A stretch of 64,000 bases of DNA, taken from Algorimicrobium sp002414705 (lineage in GTDB: Bacteria > Bacteroidota > Bacteroidia > Flavobacteriales > Flavobacteriaceae). Location: contig CAXAUF010000009.1 in the NCBI GenBank assembly GCA_963972425.1, positions 1 to 64,000 on the forward strand, in the 5' to 3' direction. The position numbers were made by a program, and so were the translations under genes. The first letter of the stretch is position 1. Each line of letters opens with the position of its first letter. Below the pieces are notes generated by a model. It was not told where the DNA came from. It did not search any database and saw only the letters and a list, made by a program, of their open reading frames with translations. Shown here piece after piece: positions 35,369 through 44,712 of the stretch.

Positions 35369-37072
35369 ATGCTTTTAATACTCCTTTCGTGGATTTACAC
35401 CCTATTTACTGCAATGGTTGTTGGTGTTAGCTTCAATAGGATTTTAATATTAACATGTTATGATTCGATTATCAGCATTTTTCATGGTTTGTTTGGCATT
35501 ATGCTCTTTACAGGGTTTTGGGCAATTGTATTTCCTGTAAACACCTATTTTCATGTTGTTTTATTTTTAATTACCTGTTTTCTTTTAGGTATAAACTGGA
35601 AGCCTATAAAATTAGTTGTACAGAATATTTTAGCAGAAATAAACGGTTTATCTATCTTTTTAAAAAGTTTATTGACCATTATTACAATCCTTATTTTGGT
35701 TCAATGTGCAACTGCTCCTGTTTTGGTTGATAATGAAACCTATTATATTCAAACCATTAAATGGCTTAATGAATACGGTCTTGTAAAAGGATTAGTGAAC
35801 TTGCATCTTTTTTTAGGACAAACTTCTGGTTGGCACATTCTGCAAAGTGCCTTTAACTTTAATTTTTTAACGGATTCTCTGAACGATTTAAGCGGTTTAG
35901 GGTTGCTTTTAGCCAATGTATTCGCTTTCACTAAAATAAACACTTTTTTAAAATCAGACAATCCAAACAGGTTATATTTGTTTATTGGATTATTACCTAT
36001 TGCTAACCTCCTGCTCTTTCAGTTTATTAGTGCGCCTTCACCAGATTTAGCCATTTATGTGCTTTCTGTAATTATTTTTTATCAATTTATCTCACTTTAT
36101 AACACCTATCAAAAAGAGGATTTTCTGTCTTTAATTGTTCTTTTAGCTTTTATGATTTGTATTAAACTAACAGCTTTACCATTTCTAATGTTCCCGATTT
36201 CTATATATGTGAAGTATTATAAGCAAACACAATTATTAAACATTCGTATAGTTTCGTTAATAAGTATTTCTGCCTCTTTATTATTAGTTAAAAATGTGAT
36301 CATAACAGGAAACCCTTTGTATCCTTTATTAGGATTTGAAAGCCTAAAATCTGATTGGCATCTTCCAGATATTATTGCAACTTATTTTAAAGATTATGGT
36401 TTAGCGTATGGTTATCAAACAACACCTGATGTTTTTGCAAACACCTCTTTTATAGAACACATGAAATATTGGTTATTTGCCTCTGGACTGCATGGAATAT
36501 TCAACAAAATGATAATAGTTCTATTAGTTGTTTTTCCATTAATATTAAGAAAATGGTTTAACCAAAAAATGTACTGGATTTTTTATATAACCCTATTCAT
36601 CACCATGATTATTTTATGGAATACATCACCACAATATCGATTCTTTTTACCCTTTATTTTAATTTCAGTTTTGATAATTTTAAGTCTTTTCAATTTAAAA
36701 AAGAATACCATCAAGTTCATATTAGTTATAACCACTACATTGGTGTTAATAACTGTTTTTATTCCATTAAATAAATACGTTTTAACAGATAATTCGCAAC
36801 ACCAAGAAACATCATTCTTTAAAATTGATTATGTAATAATGCCACATAACAACAGTTCGTTTCCTGTAGAATATAAAACTAAAGCTATTGGAAACACAAT
36901 TATAAACATCCCAACAAACGCAAACTTTTTTTGGGAAACAGGAAATACACCAATACCAGCAGTTAGTAACCCACAAATAGAGTATTTCAAGAACACCTTT
37001 TCAATTGAACCACAACTAAGAACAAACCATATCAAAGATGGTTTTTACGGCCGAAGGTTACTTAAAAAGTAA
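35369..37072 (+). CDS. Large polytopic membrane protein, LIC_10190-like
   Basis: 567 residues with about eleven transmembrane segments up to residue 460, then a soluble tail of about 100 residues (SSFPVEYKTKAIGNTIINIPTNANFFWETG ... FYGRRLLKK). An acidic-aromatic loop after the early helices (VDNETYYIQTIKWLNEYGLVKGL) is reminiscent of the catalytic loops of GT-C-fold glycosyltransferases. It fits what I remember as the LIC_10190 membrane family of flavobacteria. Function is unknown; a lipid-linked sugar transferase is a reasonable guess. No operon partner is clear. Confidence 0.7.
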   Translation: MLLILLSWIYTLFTAMVVGVSFNRILILTCYDSIISIFHGLFGIMLFTGFWAIVFPVNTYFHVVLFLITCFLLGINWKPIKLVVQNILAEINGLSIFLKSLLTIITILILVQCATAPVLVDNETYYIQTIKWLNEYGLVKGLVNLHLFLGQTSGWHILQSAFNFNFLTDSLNDLSGLGLLLANVFAFTKINTFLKSDNPNRLYLFIGLLPIANLLLFQFISAPSPDLAIYVLSVIIFYQFISLYNTYQKEDFLSLIVLLAFMICIKLTALPFLMFPISIYVKYYKQTQLLNIRIVSLISISASLLLVKNVIITGNPLYPLLGFESLKSDWHLPDIIATYFKDYGLAYGYQTTPDVFANTSFIEHMKYWLFASGLHGIFNKMIIVLLVVFPLILRKWFNQKMYWIFYITLFITMIILWNTSPQYRFFLPFILISVLIILSLFNLKKNTIKFILVITTTLVLITVFIPLNKYVLTDNSQHQETSFFKIDYVIMPHNNSSFPVEYKTKAIGNTIINIPTNANFFWETGNTPIPAVSNPQIEYFKNTFSIEPQLRTNHIKDGFYGRRLLKK

Positions 37073-37308
37073 TTAAAATAGATGCTAAATAGTTTAAATT
37101 CTTAATTAATATACCATTTTACGCATTCTGATTATTATTTTACTAAAAAATCAAACACCTCCATATTAAGAACAAAACCATTAAGACCTTGGTTAGTTTG
37201 ACCCTGATTTCTGTTAATTAGGAACGAATCAAATTCCTAGAAATGTGAGAGTCTACACATTTTTAAGTGTTGACTAATAGTCAATAGACTGAAAATTCTT
37301 TAAGGTTT

Positions 37309-38454
37309 TTATTTTAAACTATTTAAAATAAAATCGATAGTAGTATTTTTATTTGCATTAATTTGGTAGGAATCTGTTAGATATTTAGATGTTAATGCGA
37401 GACCTAATTCTTGTAATTTATAAATAGTATCTGCATATTCTAGTGTTACTTTTCCCGTTAATAAAACATCTAAATCACCTCCACTTTGAGCATAGTGATA
37501 TACTTTTTTTAACCCAGATAAATACAAATGATCTTTGGTAAATCCGCCACCTCTATGCACACGCAATGTTATTGTAAACGCTATATCACGTTGCACTTTG
37601 TATTGGTTGTGAAGTAAATCAAACGTATCTGCAAAACTATACCCTTTTGCAAGCGAATCAGCAGCAATGACACGATAGGCCAATTCTTTTAAGCGTTTCA
37701 TAGTTAAACAACCAGACATATACTCCGAATAAACGGCAAGCCCTTCTTGTGTTTCTACATTATTTGGAAAACCGCTAGAAAATATTTTCAATGGTTGACT
37801 TAAACCATTAAAAGTTGTCACCATGTGAACACCAACTTCGTGATTAGCGAGTACTTGCAATTGATTTTTACTAAACTTATAATTCCGTTTAAGCAACAAC
37901 GTTTGGGTGTTATTCTGAACCATAGCAGCTGCCGAAATATTAGTCGAAAATTTTAAATTATACTGAAAATCATAGCGTTTAGAAAAATCCTCAAAATAGG
38001 TTTGTGCTTCATGAACACTGTATTTTGAGATTAAATCTTCCGAAGGCTCATCATCATCAAAGCGTAAGATAAACTTGGCATTTTCAAGATCTTTTTCTGT
38101 TGGAGTTCCAAAACTCTTTAAACTATTAAAATAGAATTTCCGCCCTTGATTTATAGTATCTATACATTCAATTTTACCAGAATACTCGTAAATAATATCC
38201 TCATATAGCTGCCTGATATCTGTATCTTCAATACGTTCCAGACGTTGCGAGAAGAATAACCTATGAAGCTTATAGCCGTTAAATTTTACTTTAGGATACT
38301 TGAAATTAGGCTGGTAATTATATTTGGAAGCAAAAAAATGTTTCTTTTCGCTTTCAATGTTCAATGGGTTTATATAATTGAGTAATTCTATTTTTTTTAC
38401 CAATCGGTTTAAATTGGTATCAATATCAAATAAATCTTGATAATCGTTCGTCAT
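37309..38454 (-). CDS. QEGLA-motif metallopeptidase-like protein (DUF1704, MATCAP family)
   Basis: 381 residues. The zinc-site pattern HEVGVH is at 205-210 and the eponymous QEGLA at 236-240 supplies a third ligand (E237). These are the defining motifs of DUF1704, related to the eukaryotic tubulin detyrosinase MATCAP, so an exo-peptidase acting on a peptide C-terminus is plausible. The database name 'flavohemoglobin expression-modulating' is historical. It is last in a tight - strand series: 14 bases after the N-formylglutamate amidohydrolase-like gene, which follows the sulfurtransferase and ATP-grasp ligase genes. No signal peptide, so it acts in the cytoplasm. Confidence 0.85.
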   Translation of the reverse strand: MTNDYQDLFDIDTNLNRLVKKIELLNYINPLNIESEKKHFFASKYNYQPNFKYPKVKFNGYKLHRLFFSQRLERIEDTDIRQLYEDIIYEYSGKIECIDTINQGRKFYFNSLKSFGTPTEKDLENAKFILRFDDDEPSEDLISKYSVHEAQTYFEDFSKRYDFQYNLKFSTNISAAAMVQNNTQTLLLKRNYKFSKNQLQVLANHEVGVHMVTTFNGLSQPLKIFSSGFPNNVETQEGLAVYSEYMSGCLTMKRLKELAYRVIAADSLAKGYSFADTFDLLHNQYKVQRDIAFTITLRVHRGGGFTKDHLYLSGLKKVYHYAQSGGDLDVLLTGKVTLEYADTIYKLQELGLALTSKYLTDSYQINANKNTTIDFILNSLK

Positions 38455-38468
38455 AATATGCCTTTAAT

Positions 38469-39299
38469 TTATTTTGAAACATGTTTTAAAAATTCAGTTG
38501 CTTGTTCCGGAATGTTAATCTCCAATTGATTTGCAACCGCTTCCACGACTTCAGGATATATAATTTGTTTATACTCATCTGCATAAATTTTGGCAATTTC
38601 CGTGGCAAGTACCAATGTGTTTTTAAAGTTTTGAGTTATGTACTTTAGAAAATACCCATTTCCTTGAAACGTATCATTAATCTTGGCTGTTTGCGCTATT
38701 TGATATGGGAATTTAATATGAGATAATCTATTTCTCCAAGATTCTACCTCATTTCCAAAACGCTTATTATCAATATTACTAGTACCTAAATTCCATGTTG
38801 GCACTTCCCGATCCCAGCGTTGCCAATTGTAACTATGCATATCAAAAACAATACAACAACCATGTTTTTCTTCAATTTTTTGAATTAAAGCTGAAACTAC
38901 CTTATAAAAACTAGCGTGCTTTTCTAAACTTTTAGTCTTCATAGCATCTGGAAGCGGTTGTTTCCATAGTTGTTTTCCCCAAGCAGTTTCAAAAACGGCT
39001 TCTTCTGGAGGTCTATTTAAATCGTACTCAAATCGGGAATCACATCCTGAAATTACAATGGGTTGTGACTGTATCATGGCTTTTGTAGCAGGATCCTCCT
39101 CATACCAACGGTCGTATTCCGTATGCAAACAATTATCCCATAATTCCGATCTAAATTGGTGACCATCGTGAATAGCTGAACACACATAATGTACGTAAGA
39201 ATCTATTTTTAAGGTCAAAGAATAATCATCAGAAACGGCATGAAAAAGTTCTTCATTTTCTATTTTCTTGATGATGGCATTAATAGATAATTTTTCCAT
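38469..39299 (-). CDS. N-formylglutamate amidohydrolase-family protein
   Basis: 276 residues from the ATG at 39299 (MEKLSINAIIKK), chosen because it lies 8 bases after the upstream stop. Family motifs: SAIHDGHQFR (about 42-50), ISGCDSRFEYDLNRPPEEAVF (about 83-103) and CIVFDMHSYNWQRWD. Canonical members release formate from N-formylglutamate in histidine breakdown, but no hut genes are near, so the substrate is likely a different acylated amino acid or peptide. It sits between the QEGLA peptidase and the sulfurtransferase in one operon. Confidence 0.85.
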   Translation of the reverse strand: MEKLSINAIIKKIENEELFHAVSDDYSLTLKIDSYVHYVCSAIHDGHQFRSELWDNCLHTEYDRWYEEDPATKAMIQSQPIVISGCDSRFEYDLNRPPEEAVFETAWGKQLWKQPLPDAMKTKSLEKHASFYKVVSALIQKIEEKHGCCIVFDMHSYNWQRWDREVPTWNLGTSNIDNKRFGNEVESWRNRLSHIKFPYQIAQTAKINDTFQGNGYFLKYITQNFKNTLVLATEIAKIYADEYKQIIYPEVVEAVANQLEINIPEQATEFLKHVSK

Positions 39300-39307
39300 A
39301 TCGTAAT

Positions 39308-40138
39308 TTATTCTGTTGTTAAACTTCCCCATTCTGTCCATGAACCATCATAAACCGCTAAATTTTGATAACCTGCTAATTCAGCTCCTAGCGCTAAAAC
39401 ACAAGCGGTTATTCCTGATCCACAGGAAAACGCAAGCGCATCATTGGGTTTAGCAATTTTGGAAAATATAGCTTGTAATTTCGTTTCAGATTTCATAATT
39501 CCTGAATCCAATAAATTTTCAAAAGGCATATTAACGGAGTTAGGAATGGTACCGCGACGTAATCCAGATCGTGGCTCATCAATTAAGCTTTTAAATCGTT
39601 CTTTTGATCGTGCATCGATAACTAATCGCTGATTAGATTTTACATTCTGCTGTATATCTTCAAAAAAATACATCTGATTTTCTGGTTTCTTCGCTATAAA
39701 ATCTCCTTCTGTTTTTACAACTTCATAATATTTTGAAACCTCAAATCTTGCTGCCTTCCAAGCAGGTAATCCACCATCTAAAACAGCAACATTATGAAAA
39801 CCAAAAACTTTAAATAACCACCAAACGCGAGGCCTGGAATATATACCTTTGTCATCATAAACAACAAGTATGCTGTTTTGTTGGATACCTAATTTTTGAG
39901 CTTCTCGTTCAAATTGTTTTAATGTTGGAAACGTAGTTGGAAATGGTGCAGATACATCACTAAATTTCTGTTTCAGATCAAAAAACAAAGTATTAGGAAT
40001 GATATCCTTATTGACAAATGTATCTGAATCTGTTACTTTCGGAATGGTAGCATCCAAAACAATTAAATTAGACGCCATTAAATTTTCATGCAGCCAATTT
40101 ACAGAAACTAACGGTTTATCAAGTTTTGAAAGCAACAT
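39308..40138 (-). CDS. Two-domain rhodanese sulfurtransferase (thiosulfate/3-mercaptopyruvate type)
   Basis: 276 residues, two rhodanese domains: an inactive N-terminal one (about 10-135, ending LDGGLPAWKAA) and an active C-terminal one with the catalytic loop CGSGITA at 239-245 (C239). The loop sequence CGSG(I/V)TA is typical of the 3-mercaptopyruvate/thiosulfate group. It moves sulfane sulfur to an acceptor such as a thiol or cyanide. It is 27 bases after the ATP-grasp gene, so it belongs to the same operon; a link between sulfur transfer and peptide ligation is inferred only. Confidence 0.9.
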   Translation of the reverse strand: MLLSKLDKPLVSVNWLHENLMASNLIVLDATIPKVTDSDTFVNKDIIPNTLFFDLKQKFSDVSAPFPTTFPTLKQFEREAQKLGIQQNSILVVYDDKGIYSRPRVWWLFKVFGFHNVAVLDGGLPAWKAARFEVSKYYEVVKTEGDFIAKKPENQMYFFEDIQQNVKSNQRLVIDARSKERFKSLIDEPRSGLRRGTIPNSVNMPFENLLDSGIMKSETKLQAIFSKIAKPNDALAFSCGSGITACVLALGAELAGYQNLAVYDGSWTEWGSLTTE

Positions 40139-40165
40139 AATGAGCGAATTTTGATCTAAAATCAG

Positions 40166-41203
40166 TTAAGCATCTTCAACCGTTTTTCTTAAACGAGATC
40201 TGCGATTGAAGGCTTCTAAATTATCAAGAACTTTACTCTCTAAAAAATCGATAACCTTCTCCTCTACGCGATACTTATTTTTATAAACTTTATTAATATA
40301 AGTAATTCCGCCAGGCGACATGACATTTACCTCTACCAGTTTCCCTCCTATAACATCAATGCCTACAAAATACAACCCATCTTTCACCAATTTAGGTCCA
40401 ATTTGCTTACAAAGTGCTTTTTCTGCTTTTGTTAGGGTGTGTTTTTGAACGGAACCACCGGCTGACACGTTAGAGCGATGGTCATCTGTTCCAGGTACAC
40501 GTTTCATGGCTCCAATAGGTTCACCATTTAGCATTAAAATACGCACGTCGCCTTCATCTGCACCTTCAATATAATCCTGAAGAATCACATAATTGGATGT
40601 GCCATCACTACTATTTATATAAAAATCTAACAATGAATTAATATTACTCATTGCCGACTTTTCAATAAGAATCACACCAGAGCCACCAAAACCATTCAAC
40701 GGTTTGATAATCATTTTATCAGCTTTTGATTCTTTAATTTGTCGGACTAAATAATTCTTGTTTTTAGAGACATGTGTATTTGGAATAATATTACTGTGCG
40801 CATCACCAAAAGCAGCGGTATACAATTTATTATTTGCTTCACGCATACCTTCCAAAGAGTTGATAATAAACACATCATCCTTTACCGAATCTAAAAAATT
40901 AAGCATAATAGGATCTAAAGGCGGATTTGCACGGAAGAAAATAGCATCAAAACCAGCAAGTGGTAGCATTTCTTCTCGCAATACTGCTTTTTTATAAAAG
41001 GCTTTTAATGAAACTGGAACTTTTTCCATTTTACCAATAACTGTACAAAAAGCGTTAGTAACACTATCTCGTATGGTTAAATTAGCAGGTGAACAAAGTG
41101 CGACACCATGACCACGTTTAACACATTCTTTTATTAAGGCTAGACTGGTATCGTTTTCTGGGTCTATGTTTTCCCACGGATACATTAAAAAACAAACATT
41201 CAT
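40166..41203 (-). CDS. GshB-like ATP-grasp amide ligase
   Basis: 345 residues, close in architecture to glutathione synthetase GshB: N-terminal PWENIDPENDTSLALIKE, the hinge SLEGMREANNKLYTAAF, the ATP-binding IIKPLNGFGGSGV at about 165-177, and the Mg/ATP site EVNVMSPGGITYI at 291-303. Such enzymes join a carboxylate to an amine through an acyl phosphate. No gamma-glutamylcysteine synthetase is in the window and the presence of bshA suggests bacillithiol as the main thiol, so a true glutathione role is unlikely. It begins the four-gene QEGLA module. Confidence 0.85.
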   Translation of the reverse strand: MNVCFLMYPWENIDPENDTSLALIKECVKRGHGVALCSPANLTIRDSVTNAFCTVIGKMEKVPVSLKAFYKKAVLREEMLPLAGFDAIFFRANPPLDPIMLNFLDSVKDDVFIINSLEGMREANNKLYTAAFGDAHSNIIPNTHVSKNKNYLVRQIKESKADKMIIKPLNGFGGSGVILIEKSAMSNINSLLDFYINSSDGTSNYVILQDYIEGADEGDVRILMLNGEPIGAMKRVPGTDDHRSNVSAGGSVQKHTLTKAEKALCKQIGPKLVKDGLYFVGIDVIGGKLVEVNVMSPGGITYINKVYKNKYRVEEKVIDFLESKVLDNLEAFNRRSRLRKTVEDA

Positions 41204-41254
41204 ACGTATTACTCTTAATTAATTAGTGATTAAAAATAAGTAAGTAAATTTATT

Positions 41255-42565
41255 TTACTCGTTTTTATTGGTATAATTATCATCCCAATTTTTAACTTTT
41301 GGTTCACCAAGTTTTCCAACGGATTTAGCAACCATCATAGAAACAGCAGCATCACCAGTAATATTAACTGTGGTTCTACACATATCTAATGGTCTATCTA
41401 CTGCGAAAATTAATGCCAATCCAGCTTCGGGAATTCCTGCTTGCGCCAAAACAATAACCAGCATAACCATACCTGCACCAGGAACTGCAGCACTTCCAAT
41501 GGAAGCTAATGTAGCAGTAGCTATAATACCTAACTGAACACCAAAACTTAAATCCATTCCAAAAGCTTGTGCAATAAAAACAGCTGCAACAGCTTGGTAT
41601 AAGCTAGTTCCATCCATATTAATAGTTGCACCAATTGGCAACACAAAACTGGTAACTTCCTCATCTACACCCAAGTGCTCTTCAACACGTTCCATGGTTA
41701 CTGGCAAGGTAGCAGCACTACTACTGGTTGAAAACCCTAATAACTGTGCTGGAGCAATACCGTTAAAGAAAAATTTGGGTGTTCTTTTTGTTATTAAGTA
41801 AACTAGAATAGCGTAAACCGCCATCATTAGGGCTAATCCTAAAACCACACAAAACGCGTACCAACCAAGAGCTTTAAATAAATCGGCACTTGGAGCTTCT
41901 ACCACCAAAGCGGCTAATAAAGCAAAAACACCGTAAGGAGCAGCAAGCATAATTAAATCGATTAGCTTGAGAATGACTTCATTAAAACTATCAAAAAATT
42001 GTTTTACTGGAGCCGATTTTTCTTCAGGTATTAGTATCAAACCTATACCAAATAAAATAGCAAAGAAAATAACTTGTAGCATATTGCCATTATCACTAGC
42101 TGCTTGAAAAATATTGCTTGGCACCAAATCTTCTAAAGCTTGCAATGGCCCTGCGTTTTTTTGCTTTTCAGCATCGGCAATTTTACCTTCTGCATCCGTT
42201 TTATAACTTTCTACAAGTTCGGTTCGAGTGTCTTCAGAAATAGATTTACCTGGTTGAATAATATTAACAACCGTTAATCCAATAGATACAGCAATAACCG
42301 TTGTTACAATGTAAATACCAATAGTACGACCTCCCATTTTTGATAACTTGGAGATATCCTTTAAATCTGAAACACCTTTTATAAGAGATGCCAATATTAA
42401 CGGAACTGCAATAAGTTTTAGCAAATTGATAAAAATGGTACCAAAAGGTTTTACCCAATCTGTTACTATTTGGCTTCCAAATTCGAATTTGGACATAATA
42501 AAGGCGAAAACAACACCTAAAACCATTCCGAGTATAATTTGCCAATGTAATGCGAGTTTCTTCAT
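41255..42565 (-). CDS. Dicarboxylate/amino-acid:cation symporter (DAACS, GltP type)
   Basis: 436 residues with about eight transmembrane helices plus re-entrant loops. Family motifs are GFSTSSSAATLPVTME (hairpin 1), GATINMDGTSLYQ (helix 7, cation and substrate binding) and DRPLDMCRTTVNITGDA (helix 8, where the aspartate-binding residues lie). It should take up glutamate or aspartate with H+ or Na+. A charged soluble insert at about 110-150 (DTRTELVESYKTDAEGKIADAEKQ) is longer than in typical GltP. It lies between aroC and the ATP-grasp gene with short gaps of 35 and 51 bases, so cotranscription with the QEGLA module is possible. Confidence 0.9.
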   Translation of the reverse strand: MKKLALHWQIILGMVLGVVFAFIMSKFEFGSQIVTDWVKPFGTIFINLLKLIAVPLILASLIKGVSDLKDISKLSKMGGRTIGIYIVTTVIAVSIGLTVVNIIQPGKSISEDTRTELVESYKTDAEGKIADAEKQKNAGPLQALEDLVPSNIFQAASDNGNMLQVIFFAILFGIGLILIPEEKSAPVKQFFDSFNEVILKLIDLIMLAAPYGVFALLAALVVEAPSADLFKALGWYAFCVVLGLALMMAVYAILVYLITKRTPKFFFNGIAPAQLLGFSTSSSAATLPVTMERVEEHLGVDEEVTSFVLPIGATINMDGTSLYQAVAAVFIAQAFGMDLSFGVQLGIIATATLASIGSAAVPGAGMVMLVIVLAQAGIPEAGLALIFAVDRPLDMCRTTVNITGDAAVSMMVAKSVGKLGEPKVKNWDDNYTNKNE

Positions 42566-42600
42566 AATATCGTTAATCTAAATCGTTAAAATTTACTGTA

Positions 42601-43659
42601 TTAATATGCTTTATTTAATAGAAAATAATCGGCTAAAACTAATGCTGCCATAGCTTCAACTATTGGTACAGCTCTAGGAACAACACAGGGATCATGACGT
42701 CCTTTTCCTTGCATATCCACTAATTCACCTCTGGAGTTTAAAGCTTCTTGTTTCTGTATAACCGTTGCTACGGGTTTAAATGCCACACGGAAATATATAT
42801 CCATGCCATTACTTATACCACCTTGGATTCCGCCTGATAAGTTTGTTTTTGTTGAGCCATCTACGTTAAATAAATCGTTATGTTCAGTACCTGTCATTCT
42901 AGCACCACAAAAACCACTACCATATTCAAAACCTTTAACGGCATTTATAGATAACATAGCTTTACCTAATTCGGCATGAAGTTTATCAAAAACAGGTTCT
43001 CCCAAACCGATAGGTACATTTTGTAATACACACGTTATGGTTCCTCCTATTGTATTGCCTTCTTTTCGGATGGCTTTAATTTTATCAATCATACGTTCAG
43101 CAGTCTCGGAATCTGGACAGCGAATAGCATTTGATTCAATTTTAGAAAAATCTAAATCCTGATATGGTTTTTCCAAGAAAATATTACCAACTGATGATGT
43201 GTACGCATGAATTTTAACCGATTTTAAAACCTGCTTCGCCAAAGCTCCTGCTACAACTCGAGAAGCCGTTTCGCGCGCTGAACTGCGACCACCACCTCGA
43301 TAATCGCGAGTACCATATTTCTGGTCGTATGTGTAATCTGCATGACTTGGACGATACACATCTTTAATATGAGAATAATCTTTAGATTTCTGATTGGCAT
43401 TTTTAATAGTGAAACCAATAGGCGTTCCAGTGGTTTTACCTTCAAAAATTCCCGATAAAAATTCAACGGTATCAGGTTCTTTCCGTTGGGTTACAATTTC
43501 CGACTGTCCAGGTTTTCGTCTATTTAACTCCTGTTGAATGGCATCAAAATCTACATCTAATCCCGGAGGACAACCATCAATAATGCCACCAATAGCAACT
43601 CCATGCGACTCGCCAAAAGTTGTTAATTTGAATAAATTTCCGAAGGAATTTCCTGCCAT
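42601..43659 (-). CDS. aroC: Chorismate synthase
   Basis: 352 residues. Signatures are GNSFGNLFKLTTFGESHG (N-terminal), DYRGGGRSSARETASRVVAGALA with conserved FMN contacts, and GRHDPCVVPRAVPIVEAM near the C-terminus. It performs the last step of the shikimate pathway, from EPSP to chorismate, with reduced FMN. It is the first gene of the - strand run that continues to the symporter and QEGLA module. Confidence 0.96.
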   Translation of the reverse strand: MAGNSFGNLFKLTTFGESHGVAIGGIIDGCPPGLDVDFDAIQQELNRRKPGQSEIVTQRKEPDTVEFLSGIFEGKTTGTPIGFTIKNANQKSKDYSHIKDVYRPSHADYTYDQKYGTRDYRGGGRSSARETASRVVAGALAKQVLKSVKIHAYTSSVGNIFLEKPYQDLDFSKIESNAIRCPDSETAERMIDKIKAIRKEGNTIGGTITCVLQNVPIGLGEPVFDKLHAELGKAMLSINAVKGFEYGSGFCGARMTGTEHNDLFNVDGSTKTNLSGGIQGGISNGMDIYFRVAFKPVATVIQKQEALNSRGELVDMQGKGRHDPCVVPRAVPIVEAMAALVLADYFLLNKAY

Positions 43660-43821
43660 AGAATTATTTTTGTAGCTAATGTAATTGTATTATCACAGAA
43701 ACAAAAATGGAATTTTAATTAACATGTATTTTTAAATATATAACACCTAACAATTACTTAACAAATTCCTCACAATTAAATAATTACAGCTTCACTTTAA
43801 ATTAATAGTCATGTTAGATAT

Positions 43822-44712
43822 TTGCAACATAATATTAAAGCTTTGAAACTCAAACGAAAAATAGAAATTGCCGTAATATCTGATGTTCATTTAGGAACCT
43901 ATGGATGTCATGCTAAACATTTATTAACGTATTTGAATAGCATTAACCCAAAAAAACTCATTCTAAATGGTGATATCATTGATATTTGGCAATTTAATAA
44001 GCGGTACTTTCCCAAATCCCATTTAAAAGTCATAAAAAAAATAATGACCATGGCCTCAAATGGTGTTGAAGTAATTTACATTACGGGTAATCATGATGAT
44101 ATGTTGCGCAAATTCAGCGATACAACTATTGGAAATATTTCTATAGTTGATAAAATTGTTCTAGAATTAGACGGTAAAAAAGCTTGGTTTTTCCATGGTG
44201 ATGTTTTTGATGCGTCCATACAAAACGCACGTTGGTTAGCAAAATTAGGCGGTTATGGTTATGATTTTTTAATTGTAATTAACCGACTCATCAATTGGTT
44301 TCTAATAAAGTTTGGCAAGGAAAAATATTCCCTTTCAAAACGGATTAAAAATAGTGTAAAAGGTGCCTTAAAATATATAAGCGATTTTGAACATGTGGCC
44401 ATGGATTTGGCTATTGAAAACGGTTACGATTATGTAATTTGTGGACACATTCATCATCCAAAAATGGAACAAAAGGAAACAAAATATGGTAAAACAACCT
44501 ACTTAAATTCAGGTGATTGGGTTGAGAATTTTACCGCTTTAGAATACCAATTTAAACGTTGGAAAATATACAATTACAATCATGACAAACTTATTCCATT
44601 TTTTGCAGATAGTGATGTTAAAGAGATGGAAGTACAAGACTTAATTGCTGCCTTTACTATTTTTGATACGAAACAGAAAAAAATCAAATTAAAGCCTGTT
44701 TTAAAATACTAA
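43822..44712 (+). CDS. UDP-2,3-diacylglucosamine diphosphatase-like metallophosphoesterase (LpxH-like)
   Basis: 296 residues. The binuclear metal site is complete: ISDVHLG, NGDIIDIWQ, TGNHDD and CGHIHHP with a further HGD (FFHGDVFD). The DIW and the overall pattern match LpxH-like proteins, which hydrolyse UDP-2,3-diacylglucosamine to lipid X in lipid A synthesis. The start is uncertain: the TTG at 43822 is the first option and no ATG fits in frame nearby; a second TTG at 43843 is possible. The last 29 bases overlap the convergent FAD/Fe-S gene. Confidence 0.85.
   Translation: MQHNIKALKLKRKIEIAVISDVHLGTYGCHAKHLLTYLNSINPKKLILNGDIIDIWQFNKRYFPKSHLKVIKKIMTMASNGVEVIYITGNHDDMLRKFSDTTIGNISIVDKIVLELDGKKAWFFHGDVFDASIQNARWLAKLGGYGYDFLIVINRLINWFLIKFGKEKYSLSKRIKNSVKGALKYISDFEHVAMDLAIENGYDYVICGHIHHPKMEQKETKYGKTTYLNSGDWVENFTALEYQFKRWKIYNYNHDKLIPFFADSDVKEMEVQDLIAAFTIFDTKQKKIKLKPVLKY

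Noticed and set aside
37240..37300. Nested inverted repeats (AGTCTA/TAGACT around TTGACT-AAT-AGTCAA) in the gap after the polytopic protein
   Set aside because: Short, AT-rich and without a T run; judged as possibly chance.
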